A DNA stretch of 64,000 nucleotides from NCBI GenBank assembly GCA_046331225.1, contig JAXLRF010000013.1, positions 54,893 through 118,892 on the forward strand. Reading direction: 5' to 3'. The first letter of the stretch is position 1, and the number at the start of each line of letters is the position of its first letter. The position numbers and the translations under genes are program-made. Shown here one piece after another: positions 40,491-49,835 of this stretch. Origin of the DNA: VFMC01 sp046331225 (lineage in GTDB: Bacteria > Actinomycetota > Acidimicrobiia > Acidimicrobiales > Ilumatobacteraceae). The notes beneath the pieces were generated by a model, which saw nothing but the letters and a program-made list of their open reading frames with translations, was not told the DNA's origin and did no database searches.

Positions 40491-41747
40491 ATGTCGATCG
40501 TGGTCTTCGGGGTGAATCACCGCACCGGGCCGCTCGCGATGCTCGAGCGTGTGGCCCTGTCGTCGGCCGATCTGCCGAAGGCGATCACCGGGTTGGTGTC
40601 GCTGCAGAACGTGCGCGAGGCCGTGGTGCTCAGCACCTGCAACCGCACCGAGGTGTACGCGGTGGCCGAGCGCTTCCACGGCGCCTACACCGACATCCGC
40701 GACTTCTTCTGCCAGATCGGCGGGCTGCACCCCGACGAGCTGCACCCGCACCTCTACTCGCAGCACGACGACGCCGCGGTCACGCACCTGTTCGAGGTTG
40801 CGGCCGGGCTCGACTCGGCGGTGCTCGGCGAGACCGAGATCCTCGGTCAGGTGCGCCACGCATGGGAGCTCGCGCAGGCCGAGGGCGGCGCTCGTGCGAC
40901 GCTCAACCTGCTGTTCCGTCACGCGCTCGAGACCGGCAAACGGGCCCGCACCGAGACCGCGATCAGCCGCAGCACCGCGTCGGTGAGCAGCGCGGCGGTC
41001 GAGATGGCCACCGAGCGCCTCGGCACCCTCGAGGGCAAGCGGGTGCTGGTCCTCGGCGCCGGCGAGATGGGCGAGGGCGTCGCCCACGCACTCGTCAAGG
41101 CCGGCGTCACCGACATCATCGTCACCAACCGCACCCACGAGCGCGGCCAGGCGCTGGCCGAGCGGGTGCACGGCCGCACCGTGCCCTACGCCGAACGCCA
41201 GTGCGCGCTGGCCCAGACCGACGTGCTGCTCACGTGCAGCGGTGCGGGCAACGTGGTCGACGCAGCGCTGGTCGACGAGGCCCGCGGTGGCGTCGATCGC
41301 CCGCTGCTGGTGGTCGACATCGCTGTGCCCCGCAACGTCGACGCCTCGGTGGCCTCGCTGCCGGGCGTCACCCTGCTCGACCTCGAGGACCTGCGCGACT
41401 GGGCGGCCCGTGGCATCGAGCAGCGTTCGCACGAGGCCGATCACGTGCGCTCGATCGTGCAGGACGAGGTCGAGCGGTTCGTCGTCGAGCACACGGCCCG
41501 TCAGGCCGCCCCGCTGGTCGCCCTGATGCACGAGCACGCCGAGCACATCCGCACGGCCGAGCTCGAGCGTTTCGCGCACAAGCTGTCGGGCCTCGAGCCC
41601 GCCGAGCGGGCCGCGGTCGAGGCGCTCACGAAGGGCATCATCGCGAAGCTGCTGCACACTCCGTCGGTGCGTCTGAAGGACGACGCCGGCACGCCGCAGG
41701 GCGAGCGCAACGCCGCCGCCGTGCGCGATCTGTTCGACCTGTCGTGA
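40491..41747 (+). CDS. hemA: Glutamyl-tRNA reductase
   Basis: A 418-residue enzyme making glutamate-1-semialdehyde from charged tRNA-Glu for heme and cobalamin. The catalytic Cys50 is in VVLSTCNRTEVYA, the NADPH domain is VLVLGAGEMGEGVAHAL with TNRTHERGQALAE, and the C-terminal dimerisation helix carries AKLLHTPSVRLK. Full length. TAAGGT (40475-40480) ends 10 nt before the ATG. The stop overlaps the GTG of hemC (GTGA, 41744-41747), so they are translationally coupled. Confidence 0.95.
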   Translation: MSIVVFGVNHRTGPLAMLERVALSSADLPKAITGLVSLQNVREAVVLSTCNRTEVYAVAERFHGAYTDIRDFFCQIGGLHPDELHPHLYSQHDDAAVTHLFEVAAGLDSAVLGETEILGQVRHAWELAQAEGGARATLNLLFRHALETGKRARTETAISRSTASVSSAAVEMATERLGTLEGKRVLVLGAGEMGEGVAHALVKAGVTDIIVTNRTHERGQALAERVHGRTVPYAERQCALAQTDVLLTCSGAGNVVDAALVDEARGGVDRPLLVVDIAVPRNVDASVASLPGVTLLDLEDLRDWAARGIEQRSHEADHVRSIVQDEVERFVVEHTARQAAPLVALMHEHAEHIRTAELERFAHKLSGLEPAERAAVEALTKGIIAKLLHTPSVRLKDDAGTPQGERNAAAVRDLFDLS

Positions 41748-42640
41748 GCGACGCCCGGCGCGCCGGGGTGGTGCGGATCGCCACCCGGTCGAGCGCGCAG
41801 GCGAGCACGCAGGCCCGGTCGGTCGCCGACGCGTTGCAGGCCGCGCACCCCGGTGTCGAGGTCGAGCTGTTGTTCGTCGACACCGTCGGCGATCAGCGCC
41901 AGGACGTGCCGTTGCACACGATCGGCGGTCAGGGCGTGTTCGTGAAGGAGGTGCAGCGCGCCGTGCTCGACGGTCGTGCGCACCTCGCCGCCCATTCGGC
42001 GAAGGATCTGCCGTCCACGCCGGCCGACGGGTTGGTGATCGGTGCGTTCTGCGAGCGTCGCAGCGCGGCCGACGCGCTGGTGGGTGTGCCGCTCGACGTG
42101 CTGGCGCTGGGCGCGCCGGTGGCCACCGGGTCGGTGCGCCGCCGTGCCCAACTGGCGTCGGTGCGGCCCGATCTCGACTTCCGCGAGCTGCGCGGCAACA
42201 TCGCGACGCGCCTGTCGAAGCTGCCCGAGGGCGGCTCGATCGTGATGGCCGTGGCGGCGATGGAGATCCTCGGGCTCACCGATCGCATCGCCGAGGTGCT
42301 GCCGACCGACCGGTTCGTGCCCGCCGTCGGCCAGGGCTGTGTGGCGGTCGAGTGCGCCACGTCCGACGCCCACACCCGCGAGCTGCTGGCGGCAGTCGAC
42401 CACGCGCCCACGCGAGCTGCGGTCGAGATCGAACGGGCCTTCCTGGCCACGCTCGGGTCGGGCTGTTCGCTGCCCGTCGGCGCGCACGTGGCGGCCGGTC
42501 GCCTGTACGCGTTCCTGGCCGATCCCGACCGTGGGCGGTCGCTGCACGCGGACCAGTCGCTGCCGGCCGATCACGCCGCCGCGGTCGCGGCTGCGGTGGC
42601 CCTGGCCGGCACGATGCGTGACGAGGTCGCCCGGTCGTGA
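41744..42640 (+). CDS. hemC: Porphobilinogen deaminase (hydroxymethylbilane synthase)
   Basis: A 298-residue enzyme that joins four porphobilinogens into hydroxymethylbilane. The dipyrromethane cofactor Cys is C241 in LGSGCSLPVGAH, and the substrate-binding Arg/Asp motifs LAAHSAKDLP, TGSVRRRAQL and ELRGNIATRLSKL are present. GTG 41744 overlaps the hemA stop. Its own stop overlaps the hemD GTG by four bases. Confidence 0.95.
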   Translation: MSDARRAGVVRIATRSSAQASTQARSVADALQAAHPGVEVELLFVDTVGDQRQDVPLHTIGGQGVFVKEVQRAVLDGRAHLAAHSAKDLPSTPADGLVIGAFCERRSAADALVGVPLDVLALGAPVATGSVRRRAQLASVRPDLDFRELRGNIATRLSKLPEGGSIVMAVAAMEILGLTDRIAEVLPTDRFVPAVGQGCVAVECATSDAHTRELLAAVDHAPTRAAVEIERAFLATLGSGCSLPVGAHVAAGRLYAFLADPDRGRSLHADQSLPADHAAAVAAAVALAGTMRDEVARS

Positions 42641-43368
42641 CCCACGCCGCCGCCGACGGTCCGCTGGCCGGCGTGACGGTGGTGGTCACACGACCGATCG
42701 AGCAGGCCGACGCGCTGGCCGATCTGCTGGTCGCGCAGGGTGCGACGCCGGTGGTGATGCCGTTGATCGAGCTGGTCGACGTGGCCTCGCCGGATCAGGT
42801 GCGTGCGGCCGTGGCCGGGCTCGGGGCCGACGACTGGGTGGTGGTGGCCTCGGCGCACGCCGCGTCACGCGTGCGCGACGTCCTGACCGGCTCGCCGGCG
42901 CGGGTGGCCGCCGTGGGGGCGACCACGGCGCGGTCGCTGCCCCGCACCGACCTGGTGGCCGAACGACAGAGCGCCGAGGGCCTGGTCGAGGTGTTCGCTC
43001 CGGCGCCCGCGTCGGGCGGTCGGGCGCTGGTGGTGCAGGCCGCCGACGGGGCGCCCACGCTGGTCGACGGCCTGTCGGCGCTCGGCTGGCGTGTCGACCG
43101 GTGCGACACGCACGTGTCCCGGCCGGTGCGGCCGACGGCCGCCCAACAGCTCGCCGTGCTGAAGGCCGACGCGGTGGTGTTCACCAGCGGAACGCAGGCT
43201 GAATCCTGGGTGAACGTGTTCGGCACGTCGACCCCGCCCGTGGTGGTCACCATCGGTCCACAGACCACACGAAAGACGGAGGTCAGCGGGCTCAAGGTCA
43301 CCCGGACGAGTGCCGATCACTCACTGCCAGGAGTGGTCGAGGCGCTGACCGAGTGTTTCCGTCGCTGA
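42637..43368 (+). CDS. hemD: Uroporphyrinogen III synthase
   Basis: A 243-residue protein that closes hydroxymethylbilane to uroporphyrinogen III. The two-domain, poorly conserved HemD fold is seen in VVVTRPIEQADALADLLVAQGA, WVVVASAHAASRVRDVL, AVGATTARSL and the C-terminal VVFTSGTQAESWV...VVTIGPQTTRKTEVSGLKV. It completes the rex-hemA-hemC-hemD block. A CTCAA-N16-GCCGAT sigma-promoter-like site lies inside its last codons (43291-43317). Confidence 0.85.
   Translation: MTHAAADGPLAGVTVVVTRPIEQADALADLLVAQGATPVVMPLIELVDVASPDQVRAAVAGLGADDWVVVASAHAASRVRDVLTGSPARVAAVGATTARSLPRTDLVAERQSAEGLVEVFAPAPASGGRALVVQAADGAPTLVDGLSALGWRVDRCDTHVSRPVRPTAAQQLAVLKADAVVFTSGTQAESWVNVFGTSTPPVVVTIGPQTTRKTEVSGLKVTRTSADHSLPGVVEALTECFRR
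43291..43317 (+). promoter_or_regulatory. Candidate FliA/WhiG-type sigma promoter before the secreted beta-propeller gene
   Basis: CTCAA (43291-43295), 16 nt, GCCGAT (43312-43317), with the same spacing as the sites at 13429 and 20121. It is within the last codons of hemD, so chance is possible. A start near 43325 would leave a 5' leader of about 120 nt. A second, TACCCT-type -10 is at 43370-43375. Confidence 0.5.
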
Positions 43369-43447
43369 GTACCCTTGCTGGCTCGACAGTCGGGCACCAC
43401 ACGGACGCGGCGCCGAGCCGCCACAGGGACGGGAAGAGCGAGCAGAG

Positions 43448-45826
43448 ATGATCGGAGGGCGCAGGCTCCTGGCGCTGGCCGGCATCGTCGTCGGGGCGAC
43501 CAGCCTCGGCACGATGGCCCAGGCCGCCGACGGCCCGCGCCCCACCGCGCCTGCGAAGCCCGCGGTCGGGTTCTCCGAACCCACGATCGTCGGTGCGTTC
43601 CCCTCGGTGTCCGACGACGGCCGCTGGGTGGTGTACCAGGGCGAGCCCACCGACGGCAGCGGCCGCGACAGCACGATCTGGCTGCGCGACAACTCGCAGT
43701 TCGGTGCCGATCCGATCGAGCTGAGCCCGCGGCGCGACGAGGTGGCCACCGGCGACAGCGTGCGTCCGGTGATCAGCGGCGACGGCTGCGTGGTGGCGTT
43801 CATCACCGAGATGCCCTACGACCTGTTCCGCGACGACGACACCGGCGCCCGTTGGGACGTGTACAGGGTGGTCTTGCCCCAGTGCGACGGCGGTGACCTC
43901 ACCGACCTCGAGCTGGTGTCCACCCAGTCGTCGGCCGACGGCGACACCAGCGCGCTCGATCGGGTCGACCCGGCCGACCCGCCTGCCGTGTCGCAGGTGG
44001 GCACGGTGATCGCGTTCACGCACCAGGCACGCGAGGGCAAGGATCCGTTGCTGGCGGTCACGGTGGTCGATCTCGGCGCCCCGCTCGGCAACCCGCTCCG
44101 CAACTCGTTGGTGGCCGGCACGCCGCTCGAGCCGCCCAACACCACCTTCCGCTACCTCGGCCAGCGCCAGGCCGACGTGAGCGACGACGGCCGCTTCGTT
44201 GCGTTCACGAGCGACGCCGTCTCGTCCGACCCGGATGCGCCCTGGGCCGACGGTCCGGTCGACGGTGGCTTCGCCACCTCGCAGGTGTACGTGTGGGACC
44301 GCACCCAGACCGACCCGGGTGCCGCGGTCGAGCTGGTCTCCGCCGTCGACGGCGCCGCCGCCCAGTGGGGTGCCGAGACGCCGGCCATCTCGGGCAACGG
44401 GCAGTTCGTCGCGTTCACCTCGGTGTCGCCCGAACTGGCCGGCGATGCCGTGCTGCCGGCGTGCGGTGGCGTGTGCGCCCCGCAGGTGTACCGCGCCGAC
44501 CTGGCCGAGCACGTGCTCGCGCTGGTCAGCCGTGCCAACACCGATCCGGGCGACCGGTTCCTCGCCGCCGATCAGGGTGCGGCGCAGCCGACGATCACCG
44601 ACGACGGCACGCAGGTGGGCTTCGTCACCCGCTCGCGGAATCTGTTCCTCACCACGTCGGCCGCCGGTGCCAGCCCGACCGACGGTGACGTCGTGGTCAG
44701 CGAGGTCGACCGCGGCATCATCCGCCGCGTCAGCACCCTCCCCGACCGGGTCACGCCGGCCGCCGGCGGCAACGCCCATCCGCAGCTGTCGGGCACGGGT
44801 CACGTGGTGGTGTTCGACAGCGTCAACGCCGACGCGATCAACGGCTTCGCCGATCGGGCGGCCGGCCGCGAGGTGGTCGCGGTGTCGCGGCCCGCGCAGC
44901 TGACCATCCCGTCGCTCGACGTCGGCACGGTCGCGGTGCTGCTGCCCGGACCCGAGTGGTACGTCCCGGTGCGCAACGAGGGGCCGAGCACGTTCGTGCC
45001 CTCGACCGTCGAGACCGACAACCCCGAGTTCACCGTCACCGGCGGCACCTGCCAGCTCGGTGTGCCGGTGCCCCCGGGCGAGAGCTGCACCGTGAAGATC
45101 GTGCTCACCCCGCTCGAGGCGGGCCAGCGGTCGGGGCACCTGACGGTGAGCGAGTCGCTGTTCGGTGGCACGTCGGTGACGAGCGAGGTGCTCGGCCAGG
45201 GTGGCGAGCCGACGCTGTACCCGACCTACTCGGGCCTCGACTTCCCGGCCACGGCGGTCGGTCAGAGCAGCGCCACCCTGTCGTCCGACATCGACAACAT
45301 CGGCTTCGGCCCGATCCGCATCGTCGGCTTCGCGGTCACGGGCGACGACCCCGAGGACTTCGCGGTGGTGGGCGACAGCTGCCACCTGCAGCCGGTCAAC
45401 CCGAGCGCGTCGTGCTCGTTCGACGTGGCGTTCACGCCCACCGAGTCGGGCCATCGCACGGCCACGATCCTGGCGTTCACCGAGTTCGGGCAGTACACGT
45501 CCGTGCTCGTCGACGGCGACGGCACCCGCTTCGCCGAGCTGGTCGTCGCCACGCCCGAGGTGCGGGCGGGTGACGAGGTCGGTCTCGGTGGCACGGGCTT
45601 CCGGCCGAACACCGAGGTGACGCTCAGCTGGGCCGACGGACGTGGCGATCCGGTCACGATCACCACCGACGCCACCGGCGGGTTCCTGTACCAGCTGTCG
45701 ACGCGGGCGACCGAGCCGGTCGGCTCGCGCACGCTGGTGGCCACGAGCGGCGACCAGATCACCCGGGCCGACGTGCGGATCCTCCGCAACCCGAAGCTCG
45801 CGTCGCAGCGGCCCGGCACCGACTGA
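43448..45826 (+). CDS. Secreted beta-propeller protein with choice-of-anchor/ASPM-type repeats
   Basis: A 792-residue exported protein. Signal peptide MIGGRRLLALAGIVVGATSLGTMAQAA, then about residues 40-480 form TolB/WD40-like propeller repeats (SVSDDGRWVVYQG, VISGDGCVVAFI, DVSDDGRFVAFTS, AISGNGQFVAFTS, TITDDGTQVGFVT, QLSGTGHVVVFDS). Residues 490-690 are two or three Ig-like ASPM/choice-of-anchor D repeats with the CxLxxVPPGxSCxVxVxFxPTxxG pattern (CQLGVPVPPGESCTVKIVLTP, CHLQPVNPSASCSFDVAFTP). The last segment is an IPT-like beta domain. No anchor is visible. It may bind cell wall or ligands. A FliA/WhiG-type site lies 131 bp upstream. Confidence 0.88.
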   Translation: MIGGRRLLALAGIVVGATSLGTMAQAADGPRPTAPAKPAVGFSEPTIVGAFPSVSDDGRWVVYQGEPTDGSGRDSTIWLRDNSQFGADPIELSPRRDEVATGDSVRPVISGDGCVVAFITEMPYDLFRDDDTGARWDVYRVVLPQCDGGDLTDLELVSTQSSADGDTSALDRVDPADPPAVSQVGTVIAFTHQAREGKDPLLAVTVVDLGAPLGNPLRNSLVAGTPLEPPNTTFRYLGQRQADVSDDGRFVAFTSDAVSSDPDAPWADGPVDGGFATSQVYVWDRTQTDPGAAVELVSAVDGAAAQWGAETPAISGNGQFVAFTSVSPELAGDAVLPACGGVCAPQVYRADLAEHVLALVSRANTDPGDRFLAADQGAAQPTITDDGTQVGFVTRSRNLFLTTSAAGASPTDGDVVVSEVDRGIIRRVSTLPDRVTPAAGGNAHPQLSGTGHVVVFDSVNADAINGFADRAAGREVVAVSRPAQLTIPSLDVGTVAVLLPGPEWYVPVRNEGPSTFVPSTVETDNPEFTVTGGTCQLGVPVPPGESCTVKIVLTPLEAGQRSGHLTVSESLFGGTSVTSEVLGQGGEPTLYPTYSGLDFPATAVGQSSATLSSDIDNIGFGPIRIVGFAVTGDDPEDFAVVGDSCHLQPVNPSASCSFDVAFTPTESGHRTATILAFTEFGQYTSVLVDGDGTRFAELVVATPEVRAGDEVGLGGTGFRPNTEVTLSWADGRGDPVTITTDATGGFLYQLSTRATEPVGSRTLVATSGDQITRADVRILRNPKLASQRPGTD

Positions 45827-45830
45827 CCGT

Positions 45831-46265
45831 TCAGCCCTCGAGCGCCCGCTTCCACGCCTTGGCCCGGCCGCGGGCGGTGAGCAGGTTCATGGTCTGCAGC
45901 AGCGCCCCACCGCTCGGGTAGGCGAGGCACACGATCCACTCGTGTCCCCCGAGCTCGAACTCCATCGCCGACCCGGCGAACGAGCGCGGCCACGTCACGT
46001 GCGGATCGGTGGCGGTGCCCACGGCGACCGTGCGGCCGGCGCGGAGCTCGGCGGTGAGCGCGTCGCTGTCGCGGCCGAGTCGTTCGGCGACCCAGCCGTG
46101 CACGCAGTCGGCGGCCTCGGGTGGCAGCTCGAGGGCGAGCGTCCGGCCGACGAGGCGCAGGTGCGCCTTCACCGGGAACGGGTTGACCTTGCTGCGGAGC
46201 AGCCACACGACCTGGTCGAGCGCCTCGGTGTCGACCGGTGTGTCGGAGCGGTGCGACGTGTCCAT
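45831..46265 (-). CDS. Uncharacterised conserved protein
   Basis: A 144-residue soluble protein with no family I recognise. It has a basic region (LLRSKVNPFPVKAHLRLVGRTLALELPPEAADCVHGWVAERLG) and a later WPRSFAGSAMEFELGGHEWIVCLAYPSGGALLQTMNLLTARGRAKAWKRALEG, so it may be a small beta-rich protein. The ATG shares its A with the TGA of the lipoprotein gene (46265), so the two are coupled. It converges 4 bp from the secreted protein gene. Confidence 0.7.
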   Translation of the reverse strand: MDTSHRSDTPVDTEALDQVVWLLRSKVNPFPVKAHLRLVGRTLALELPPEAADCVHGWVAERLGRDSDALTAELRAGRTVAVGTATDPHVTWPRSFAGSAMEFELGGHEWIVCLAYPSGGALLQTMNLLTARGRAKAWKRALEG

Positions 46266-46939
46266 CACAGCTGCGGGTTCGCGGCGAACATGCTGTCGAC
46301 GGTGGTCTGCAGCGCGTCGGCGTCGGGCGAGGTGGCGAGCACCGCGGTGGTGCCGAAGAGCGTGACGAAGCCGTAGCTGCCGTCCGAGAGGAAGGCCTTG
46401 CCCTGGTGGGTGCCCGACACGACGTCGGTGACATCGGTGTTGTCGCCGAGGACGCCGCTGTAGAACTGGTCGGCGCCGTCGGCGCCCGGGTCGTCGGTGA
46501 GCTCGAGGAAGATCACGACGGTGGTGGCGCCGGTGGCGTCGTCGGTGCTGGCGAAGGCGCCGAGGGCCGCGGTGACGGCGGCGCTGGCGGGGTCGGACGT
46601 GAACTGCTCGATGAGCGGCGCGGCGTCGGTCTCGTCGATCGGGGTGAGCGTCTGGCCGTCCCACGGCGTGAGCAGCGTGAGCGGGTCGACGTAGTCGATC
46701 GTCACGTCGGCCGCAGCGGTGGTGGCGGGCGCCGCCTCGGTCGTGGCCGGTGCCTCGGTCGTGGCAGGCGCGGCCTCGGTGGTGGTCGCCGCGGCCTCCG
46801 TCGTCGTGGGCGCGGCCTCGGTGGTGGCGGGTGCCGCGGTGGTGGCCGCGGACGAGTCGTCACCGCCGCCGCACGCGGCGAACGTGAGCGTCGACACGGC
46901 CAGCAGGCTCAGGGCGGTGAGGCGTCGTCGGGGGGTCAT
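46265..46939 (-). CDS. Secreted lipoprotein with Thr/Ala-rich linker
   Basis: A 224-residue lipoprotein. The N-terminus MTPRRRLTALSLLAVSTLTFAAC has a lipobox with Cys about residue 23, followed by a (EAAPATT) low-complexity linker to about residue 75, then a globular domain (TIDYVDPLTLLTPWDGQTL...NPQL) of unknown function. AAGGAG 10 nt before the ATG is a clear ribosome site. It is expressed ahead of the conserved 144-residue protein. The globular domain might bind a ligand, but there is no catalytic motif. Confidence 0.85.
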   Translation of the reverse strand: MTPRRRLTALSLLAVSTLTFAACGGGDDSSAATTAAPATTEAAPTTTEAAATTTEAAPATTEAPATTEAAPATTAAADVTIDYVDPLTLLTPWDGQTLTPIDETDAAPLIEQFTSDPASAAVTAALGAFASTDDATGATTVVIFLELTDDPGADGADQFYSGVLGDNTDVTDVVSGTHQGKAFLSDGSYGFVTLFGTTAVLATSPDADALQTTVDSMFAANPQL

Positions 46940-47106
46940 CGGAAGTGCTCCTTGTCGGGTGCGCCGGCCACCGTGGCCGTGCGACGAGGAGCATCGTGGA
47001 CGACGCCGGGCCCCGTGTCGTGAGCACCCGTTGCTCAATCTGCACGGTCCTCACCGGTGCCGCTGAGCTGGGACGACGCGCTCGATGGAGCAATCGTCGG
47101 GCCGGA

Positions 47107-49800
47107 TCAGCGCCCGGCGAGCCAGGCCGCGAGCTCGGCGCGAGTGCTGACACCGAGCTTGGTGTAGATGCGCTGCAGGTGGTTGTCGACCGTGCGCGAC
47201 GACAGCGAGAGGGTGGCCGCGACCTCCTTGCTCGACCGGCCCGCGGCCACGAGCCGCACCACGTCGAGCTCGCGCGCGGTCAGCTGCGGCCCGCCGCCGC
47301 CGGTGGTCGCGAGCTCGGCGATGCGCCCGCGTTGGGTACGGGCGAGCGCATCACCCGCCTGCCGGGTGGCCGAGGTCGCCACCCGCGTCGCGCCGGCGTC
47401 GCGAGCCGCGGCGGCAGCGTGCGTGGCAGCCCGCGCCGCGATGAACCACGCACCTGCCTCGCCGGCCGCCGCGCTGGCCGCGAGCCACACGGCCGGATCG
47501 CGCCCGCTCGTGGCGACGGCGATGCTGCGGGCGATCGCCACCATTGCGCCGGTCTCGGCCGTGTGGGTGTCGCACCACGCGTGGAGCCGGGTCGCGGCGG
47601 CCGGGTCGCCGAGCTCGAGGCAGCCGAACAGCGCGAGGTCGAACTCGCTGCCGCGGTCGCCGTCGGCGGCTGCCTGGTCGAGGGCCTCGGCGAGCAGGCG
47701 ACGTGCGTCGGCCGTGCGACCCAGCCCGATCAGACCGGCCAGACGTCCGCACGTGACGTCGGCTCCGCCGAACCCCACGCCCGCACGTTGCCCGACGCTC
47801 AGTGCGGAGAGCTCGCGGGGCAGGTCGTCGATGCGCAGCTCGCCGGTGCAGGCGTGCAGCCAGATGCGCATGCCGCCGGCCCACCGGTGCAGGTACGGCT
47901 GCAGCGACGGTCCGAGCAGCGCCACCGCCGCATCGACCAGCGCCGCGGCGTCGTCGAACGCGCCGCGTGCGAGCAACAGCCGGGCGAGCATCAACCGCGA
48001 CACCACACCGCCGACCGGCCGTGGCTGCTCGACGAACATCGCGACGATCTCGCGGAGCCCGGTCTCGGCCTCGTCGAACCGACCAGCGCGCGTGAGCGCG
48101 GTCAACCGGTACACGTACTGCGACAACGGGTGGAACGTCGCGTCCTCGTCGGGGTGCGCGAGCTGAAACTCGTAGCCGTCGACGGCCGCGACCGCGCACG
48201 CGTCCCAGTCGCCGCGCCCTTGCAGGATCGCGGTGCGCGCCAGCATCCACGCCGACGCGCCGTGCGCCGTGGCCGGACGCTCGACGATGGGGGCGATCGT
48301 GTCGGCGGCAGCGGTGATGCGTCCGAAGTCGCCCAGCATCGTCGCGACGACGCACCGCACGTCATCGGACCAGTCGCTGTGCGCCAGCCGGTCGAGTGCG
48401 GCGGCGCCCGCCGCGGCGCCGGCGGTCACGTCGTCGGATCCCTCGGCCAGGGTCATCACGCGCCGGAGCGCGATGCGCGCCCGCTGGTCGTCGGTGCCGC
48501 GGTCGGCCAGTTCGGCCAGGTCGACGTCGGCCTCGGCGAACCGCCCGAGCCTGGCCTGCGCGGTGGCTCGCGTGAGGAGGATCTCGTCGCGCAGGTCGCC
48601 GATCGGCGCGCGCTGCTCGATCGCGACGGTGGCGAGACGGGCGGCGGCGCGGTCGTCGAAGCCGTGCAGCGCGGCGATCGCTGCACGCAGCAGCACGGCC
48701 GGATCGGCGCGGCTGCCCGCGGCGAGCTGCCACCCGGTGATGCGGACCGGGTCGTCGCGACGCCGGGCACCGCGCGACTCGACGAGACGGACGAGCTCGA
48801 GCAGGTCGGCCCGGCGGCGCAGCGACATCGGTTGCTGCCGCAACGCCTCGCCGAACAACGGGTGCACGGGCCGCAGTTCGGCACGGTGCCCCGAGGTGGC
48901 CATGTGCAGCAGTCCGCGCGCGTCGAGCTCCATGAGGGCGGAGGTGCCGACCACCTCCTCGGCCAGGTCGAGCCCGATCGGCTCGGCGAGCGCGACCAGG
49001 TCGAGCGCGCGCCGGAGATCGGCCGACAGGCCGGACAGGCGTTGGTCGACCAGGTCGGCCAGGCGAGGTGACATCCGCCCGGCGCCGTCGCGCAACCGCC
49101 AGCGCCCGTCCACCTGCTGGAGCGCGCCCTGTTCGGCGGCGCCGGCCAACAGCTCGCGCGCGAACAGCGCGTTGCCGCCGCTGGTGCGCCACAGCCAGGT
49201 CGCGGTGTCGCCGTCGAGGGGCGCGTCGAGCAGGTGCGCGGCGAGCGCCGTGGTGTCGGCGAACGTGAGCGGGCCGAGGTCGATGCGCGCGAGGTGGGCG
49301 TCTTTCCACAACGCCACGATCGGGTCGGGTGTCGCCTCGCCGGTGCGCACCGTGACCACCACGAACGCCACTCGGGTGCTGGCGAGCTGGTGCACCAGGT
49401 GGGCCGACACCGCGTCGAGGTGGTGGGCGTCGTCGATCAGCAGGCACAGCCGCCGACCGTCTGCCGCGCCGGCGAGCGCGGCCAGGGTGGCGGTGGCCGC
49501 CTGCAGCAGCTGTGCCGGTTGCAGGTCGGCGTGCACCGATGCGAGGTCGCCGGCGGGCGGCAACAGGTGCGACAGCGCTCCGAGCGTGATCGTGGCCGAC
49601 ACCGGGGTGGCCGCGGCCGACACGACCGCCCAGCCGAGCCGCTCGGCGCGTTCGCCCACCTCGGCGGCCAGGCGGCTCTTGCCCACACCGGCGGGACCGG
49701 CGAGCGCGATGCCCGAGCGCGCCGCGTCGCCGAGGATCCGGTCGACATCGGCGAGCTCGTCGCCCCGTCCGATGAGGTCGCCGCTGCCCGCCAGCATCAT
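47107..49800 (-). CDS. LuxR-type regulator with N-terminal ATPase (LAL family)
   Basis: An 897-residue STAND-type regulator. Residues 1-170: AAA/NACHT-like ATPase with Walker A GPAGVGKSRLAAEV and Walker B RRLCLLIDDAHH. Residues 170-800: helical TPR-like repeats that sense a signal or partner. Residues 830-897: LuxR-type HTH (LTARELDVVRLVAAGRSSKEVAATLSLSSRTVDNHLQRIYTKLG). Such LAL proteins usually activate catabolic or secondary-metabolite genes. The start is ATG 49800 because TACACT (complement of 49810-49815) is 9 nt upstream. The ligand is unknown. The next upstream gene on this strand is the surface-type protein below. Confidence 0.88.
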   Translation of the reverse strand: MMLAGSGDLIGRGDELADVDRILGDAARSGIALAGPAGVGKSRLAAEVGERAERLGWAVVSAAATPVSATITLGALSHLLPPAGDLASVHADLQPAQLLQAATATLAALAGAADGRRLCLLIDDAHHLDAVSAHLVHQLASTRVAFVVVTVRTGEATPDPIVALWKDAHLARIDLGPLTFADTTALAAHLLDAPLDGDTATWLWRTSGGNALFARELLAGAAEQGALQQVDGRWRLRDGAGRMSPRLADLVDQRLSGLSADLRRALDLVALAEPIGLDLAEEVVGTSALMELDARGLLHMATSGHRAELRPVHPLFGEALRQQPMSLRRRADLLELVRLVESRGARRRDDPVRITGWQLAAGSRADPAVLLRAAIAALHGFDDRAAARLATVAIEQRAPIGDLRDEILLTRATAQARLGRFAEADVDLAELADRGTDDQRARIALRRVMTLAEGSDDVTAGAAAGAAALDRLAHSDWSDDVRCVVATMLGDFGRITAAADTIAPIVERPATAHGASAWMLARTAILQGRGDWDACAVAAVDGYEFQLAHPDEDATFHPLSQYVYRLTALTRAGRFDEAETGLREIVAMFVEQPRPVGGVVSRLMLARLLLARGAFDDAAALVDAAVALLGPSLQPYLHRWAGGMRIWLHACTGELRIDDLPRELSALSVGQRAGVGFGGADVTCGRLAGLIGLGRTADARRLLAEALDQAAADGDRGSEFDLALFGCLELGDPAAATRLHAWCDTHTAETGAMVAIARSIAVATSGRDPAVWLAASAAAGEAGAWFIAARAATHAAAAARDAGATRVATSATRQAGDALARTQRGRIAELATTGGGGPQLTARELDVVRLVAAGRSSKEVAATLSLSSRTVDNHLQRIYTKLGVSTRAELAAWLAGR

Positions 49801-49835
49801 CGGCGGCGGAGTGTAGGTGGCGCCGGCCGGTGGGG

